Assembly: GCA_017527415.1 (NCBI GenBank)
Contig: JAFXQA010000008.1
Location: forward strand, 98,848-162,847
DNA length: 64,000 bases
Direction of reading: 5' to 3'
From: Bacteroidales bacterium
GTDB lineage: Bacteria; Bacteroidota; Bacteroidia; Bacteroidales; UBA932
Below are positions 60,801 through 64,000 of this stretch, piece after piece (within the stretch, counting starts at the first letter, position 1; every line of letters starts with the position of its first letter). Under the pieces are notes generated by a model that had not been told where the DNA came from, ran no database searches, and was given only the letters and a program-made list of their open reading frames with translations. Both the position numbers and the translations under genes were made by a program.

Positions 60801-62274
60801 CTTTCATCAATTTTTCGGTGAATTCGCGGGAGCGCTCGTAGCCATCGCGGGGGGCCCTCCACATCACAAAGAAGATGATAGCGCCCACGACACCGACGCA
60901 GAGGAAGGTGATGAACACAGCGCGCCAGCCGAAGTTATCTGCAATCAGGCCGACACCAAGCGCAGAGAGGGCGGAACCCACATAACCCAGGATGCCGGTA
61001 AGGCCATTTGCGGTAGCAGATGCCTCCTTGGTAGCCTGGTTGGCAGCGCCTATGCCTATGAGGGCCTGAGGGCCGTAGATGCAGAATCCCGCCAGGGCCA
61101 GCACTACGGTAGAAAGAATCACGGGCATGTCTACCAGAGCAAAGAGGCCCAGGAAGATAACGGAACCTATCATCGAGAAGAGGCACATGCGGTGCGCGCG
61201 GCCCTTGAAAATCTTATCGGTGGCCCATCCGGCGAAGATGGTTCCGAAGACGGCCGTGAGCTCGAATGCCGCCACCGACCAGGCTGCGCCGTTGATGTTC
61301 ATGCCGCGGTCTTCGGTGAGGAACTTGGGGCCCCAGTCCAGCACGCCCATGCGCAACACGTACACAAAGATATTGGCAATCGCATAGAGCACAACCCACT
61401 TGTTGAAGAACACCATGTGGCGGAGGAAAGCGCCGTGCGCGCCCTTCTTGCCCTCGGTGGCCTCCTTGCCGGTGTGAGTCTCCGCTATTTCCGGCAGACC
61501 CACGCTCTGGGGCGTATCCTTCAGGCCGGCAAAGCAGAGGAATGCTCCTCCTATGGCCACTATGGCGGGCACGATGAAGCACCAGCGCCATGCCCCGTAG
61601 TGGGATGCGTACGCCATAATGCGGGAGGTCTGGTCGGCGGCGGGAAGGTTATCCCATCCCTTGATGCTGGCGGCAAGATTTTCCGTTATGCGCGCAACGA
61701 TACTGCTGTCGCCGGACATATCCGCACCCAGATTAGTCATCAGAAGGCCGCATACGACCACGGCACAGAATGCACCTACAGAGTGCGAAGTATTCCAGAT
61801 GCTCATCTTGGTGGCAAGCTCTCCGGGAGCTATCCACTGCGGAAGCATCCTGGCACACGGAGGGAATCCCATCCCCTGGAAATACTGGTTAAGCACTATG
61901 GTGATGCCCATCACCAGCACCAGCATATTCACGAACTGCGGGCCCTCATGCACACCGGTGATCCAGTAGCTGAGGTCTACTCCGAAGCCGAAGCAGAGGT
62001 TGGCCGCCGCGCAGAGGATGAGGCCTATGCCCATAAATGTCTTGGGGCTCACCCTTTCCACCACGAATCCGTTCAGGAAGCGGCTCATGCCGTAGATCAG
62101 GGATCCGATGGCGATGACGATACCGAAGCTGGTGTTGGAAATGCCGTACTCGGCAGTGAGGCCGGGCATGGCGATCGAGAAGTTCTTCCGCACGAAATAG
62201 TAAATGGCATAAACTACCATCGAAACCACGATGGTGCGCCACTGCCAGTACTTGAAACTCTTGTTGGTCGTCAT
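60793..62274 (-). CDS. MFS organophosphate antiporter (GlpT/UhpT-like)
   Basis: 493 residues, 12 predicted helices with a 110-residue central loop region. YAIYYFVRKNFSIAMPGL near the start and FLNGFVVERVSPKTFMGIGL in the first repeat are typical of the OPA family (GlpT, UhpT). These exchange inorganic phosphate for glycerol-3-P or hexose-6-P. Overlaps the sigma-factor gene by 4 bp and the HAD gene by 8 bp. Confidence 0.88.
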   Translation of the reverse strand: MTTNKSFKYWQWRTIVVSMVVYAIYYFVRKNFSIAMPGLTAEYGISNTSFGIVIAIGSLIYGMSRFLNGFVVERVSPKTFMGIGLILCAAANLCFGFGVDLSYWITGVHEGPQFVNMLVLVMGITIVLNQYFQGMGFPPCARMLPQWIAPGELATKMSIWNTSHSVGAFCAVVVCGLLMTNLGADMSGDSSIVARITENLAASIKGWDNLPAADQTSRIMAYASHYGAWRWCFIVPAIVAIGGAFLCFAGLKDTPQSVGLPEIAETHTGKEATEGKKGAHGAFLRHMVFFNKWVVLYAIANIFVYVLRMGVLDWGPKFLTEDRGMNINGAAWSVAAFELTAVFGTIFAGWATDKIFKGRAHRMCLFSMIGSVIFLGLFALVDMPVILSTVVLALAGFCIYGPQALIGIGAANQATKEASATANGLTGILGYVGSALSALGVGLIADNFGWRAVFITFLCVGVVGAIIFFVMWRAPRDGYERSREFTEKLMKDE

Positions 62275-62864
62275 ATCGTTTCTTCAGTTTTCATAGTATC
62301 TATCTGTGCCTTTGCCCGGCGGATGCGGGTGCGCACCGTGTTGAGCGGCAGGCCGGTTTCTTCTGCTATCTCACTGTATTGCAGCCCGTCCACCAGGCGC
62401 ATGCGGGCTATCCTGCGATAAAGTTCGGGCAGGCCCTCGATGTATTTCTCGGTCTGCACCTGGTCTTCGTCCCGGATGATGGATTCCAGGGGGGTGTATT
62501 CCCCGCTGCCAAGGCTGCTGACCGCCGTGCCGGCGGAGCGGTCCTGGTCGATGGATACGTAACGTTTGTGCGAACGGTTCTCCTGCTCCACGATATCTAC
62601 CGCCGTGTTGTGGGCGATGTTCGTGAGCCAGGTGGAGAACTGGCTTTTGGAAGGGTCGTACGAGCGTATCTGGCGGAACGCCTTCTCGAAACTGCGGGAG
62701 CAGATGTCGTCGACGTAGAAATCGTCGAGGTTCTTCATCCGGCTCTTGATGTAGGAGCGGATGGAGTCGATGTGCGTGTCCCAGAGTTCGGTGAAAGCGG
62801 CGCCGTCGCCTATGATGGCCAGACGTATCAGTTCGTCAATGGGCCTCGAGCCAGGTCTTGCCAT
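62271..62864 (-). CDS. ECF-type RNA polymerase sigma factor
   Basis: 197 residues from ATG 62864 (62876 possible). Region 2: YVDDICSRSFEKAFRQIRSYDPSKSQFSTWL, shown here by its ends, with the FxTWL motif; region 4: LPELYRRIARMRLVDGLQYSEIAEETGLPLNTVRTRIRRA as the helix-turn-helix. The linker between is longer than usual. The start lies inside the 3' end of polA (about 29 bp overlap), and no anti-sigma gene follows; a transporter does. Confidence 0.88.
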   Translation of the reverse strand: MARPGSRPIDELIRLAIIGDGAAFTELWDTHIDSIRSYIKSRMKNLDDFYVDDICSRSFEKAFRQIRSYDPSKSQFSTWLTNIAHNTAVDIVEQENRSHKRYVSIDQDRSAGTAVSSLGSGEYTPLESIIRDEDQVQTEKYIEGLPELYRRIARMRLVDGLQYSEIAEETGLPLNTVRTRIRRAKAQIDTMKTEETI

Positions 62865-64000
62865 AATTGCATTCAACAGTCAGCGGAACGGATAGTTCCA
62901 TTACACCTTGCATCTCTTCCACCAGCAGGGCCTTCACCGCATCTATCTCGTTTTCAGGCACTTCCAGCAGAAGTTCATCGTGGATCTGCAGGACCATCCG
63001 GGCCTTGAGCCCTTCTTTCTGCAGGCGGTCGGAGACGCGAATCATCGCCAGTTTGATAATGTCGGCGGCCGTTCCCTGGATGGGGGCGTTGACGGCGTTG
63101 CGTTCGGCGATGGCGCGGATGTTTGCATTGTGTGAGTTGATGTCGGAGATGTAGCGCCGGCGCCCGAACATCGTTTCGGTATAGAGGGTTTCGCGTGCCT
63201 TGGCCAGAGTGCCGTCGATGAACGAACGTATGCTCGGGAAGGACTCGAAGTAGTCGTCTATCAGCTTCTTGGCCACCGCACGTGGGCATTTCAGGCGCTG
63301 TGCCAGCCCGAAAGAGGAGATGCCGTACATTATGCCGAAGTTGGCGGTCTTGGCCATCCTGCGATCGTCCGCGGTCACGTCCGCGACAGGCTTGCGGAAG
63401 ATTTTGGCGGCGGTGGCGGCATGCACGTCCTGCCCTTCGCGGAAGGCCTGGCGCATGTGCTCATCCCCGCAGAGATGCGCCATCACCCGGAGCTCGATCT
63501 GGGAGTAGTCTGCCGACATCATCACCCAGCCGGCTTCTCCCGGCACGAAGGCCTTGCGGATTTCGCGGCCCTGCTCGGTGCGTATGGGGATGTTCTGCAG
63601 GTTGGGATTGCTGCTGGAGAGCCTTCCGGTGGCCGTAAGTGCCTGATTGAAAGTGGTATGCACGCGACCGTCCGTTTCGGAGATGTATTGCGGGAAGGGC
63701 TCGATGTAGGTGGAAAGGAGCTTCCGCAGGCCGCGGTAGTCCAGCAGGGCATCGATTATGGGATGCCTGTCGGATAGTTCGGAGAGGGTTTCCTCGTCGG
63801 TAGGCCAGTTGCCCTTTGAAGGTTTCTTTGCCTTGGGGTCCAGTTTCAGCTGCTCGAAGATCACCTCGCCCATCTGCTTGGGGGAGCTGACGTTGAGTGT
63901 CGGGTTGCCGGCATAGCCGCGGATTTCCGCCTCGCGGGCGTTCATCTGCGTGCGGAGCGATTCGGCGAAGTCCTTAAGAGAGGAAATATCTACCTTCACG
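62836..64000 (-). CDS. polA: DNA polymerase I, C-terminal part (5' end outside window)
   Basis: About 388 C-terminal residues are visible; the frame runs through the window edge. Motif A YSQIELRVMAHL, motif B RRMAKTANFGIMYG with Lys and Tyr for dNTP binding, and motif C QIHDELLLEVP are all intact, so polymerase activity is expected. The 5'- and 3'-exonuclease domains would lie beyond base 64000. First visible gene of polA-sigma-transporter-HAD-rsmG. Confidence 0.96.
   Translation of the reverse strand, partial: VKVDISSLKDFAESLRTQMNAREAEIRGYAGNPTLNVSSPKQMGEVIFEQLKLDPKAKKPSKGNWPTDEETLSELSDRHPIIDALLDYRGLRKLLSTYIEPFPQYISETDGRVHTTFNQALTATGRLSSSNPNLQNIPIRTEQGREIRKAFVPGEAGWVMMSADYSQIELRVMAHLCGDEHMRQAFREGQDVHAATAAKIFRKPVADVTADDRRMAKTANFGIMYGISSFGLAQRLKCPRAVAKKLIDDYFESFPSIRSFIDGTLAKARETLYTETMFGRRRYISDINSHNANIRAIAERNAVNAPIQGTAADIIKLAMIRVSDRLQKEGLKARMVLQIHDELLLEVPENEIDAVKALLVEEMQGVMELSVPLTVECNYGKTWLEAH

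Noticed and set aside
60733-62421. 562-codon plus-strand open frame
   Set aside because: Antisense to the transporter gene; His/Gly/Glu-rich without domain features.

Overview
The window comes from a bacterial chromosome of the phylum Bacteroidota, most likely an uncultured member of the order Bacteroidales with fairly high GC for that group. Three things support this. Promoters fit the Bacteroidota -33 TTTG / -7 TAnnTTTG pattern and there are no obvious Shine-Dalgarno sequences. Many proteins belong to families typical of the phylum: BACON-domain lipoproteins, DUF4837, CCDC81-type HU, bifunctional DAHP synthase/chorismate mutase, Hc1-type histone, DUF4922/SpoIID. Lipoprotein signal peptides are abundant. 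The genus cannot be fixed from the sequence alone.

Layout. 1-2.5 kb (minus): cell-envelope/HU protein, NUDIX hydrolase and a cut DUF4922-SpoIID protein. 2.6-2.9 kb: tRNA-Asn and a 108-bp palindromic repeat. 3.4-10.2 kb (minus): a five-gene operon of sugar and envelope functions (phosphomannomutase, M23-LysM peptidase, aldose epimerase, BACON/SGNH esterase, Asp-box sialidase-like lipoprotein). 10.3-18.3 kb: cytidylate kinase-like protein, transglutaminase lipoprotein, def, ruvX, then M23-like protein, dxr, rseP, DUF4837, tRNA-Glu, rpsT, tRNA-Pro. 18.3-19.06 kb: a 0.7-kb gene-free block packed with repeats. 19.06-24.4 kb (minus): a six-gene operon joining dTDP-rhamnose synthesis to phenylalanine/tyrosine synthesis. 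24.5-37.1 kb: rnhA-pdxA, SDR, GH3 glycosidase, recX, patatin-porin, rlmN, recA-trpS. 37.1-40.8 kb: a Y1/REP-associated tyrosine transposase (RAYT) flanked by two 108-bp elements, a ComEA-like gene, rsmI and tdk. 40.9-50.1 kb: xerD, clostripain-like lipoprotein, rplY-pth, histone, and a six-gene cluster of M6 protease, lipoprotein, HPr-kinase-like protein, S26-type peptidase, PqqD protein and ABC exporter. 50.2-59 kb: tpiA, tyrS-rbfA-LolE-like-rmuC-C1 peptidase, rpmH, prolyl oligopeptidase. 59.2-64 kb (minus): polA (cut), ECF sigma factor, sugar-phosphate-type transporter, HAD phosphatase, rsmG.

The most interesting material is of two kinds. First, a transposase-linked repeat system: five elements, each exactly 108 bp and each an inverted dimer of 54-bp halves, two of them flanking the RAYT. 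One copy (59662-59769) lies in frame inside rsmG and adds 36 residues. Another copy carries 31 bp of the neighbouring comEA-like gene to a new site. Several other palindromic families accompany it: a 38-nt core with locus-specific complementary arms, 35-bp palindromes in short arrays, and a 131-bp inverted-repeat insert in a coding region. They are concentrated between convergent genes. Second, the kinase/peptidase/PqqD/ABC operon, whose gene set resembles a peptide-modification and export system but has no recognisable precursor or radical-SAM enzyme.

A further genome-level trait is that at least seven genes have a -7 box ending only 5-7 nt before the start codon, which implies leaderless or nearly leaderless mRNAs.
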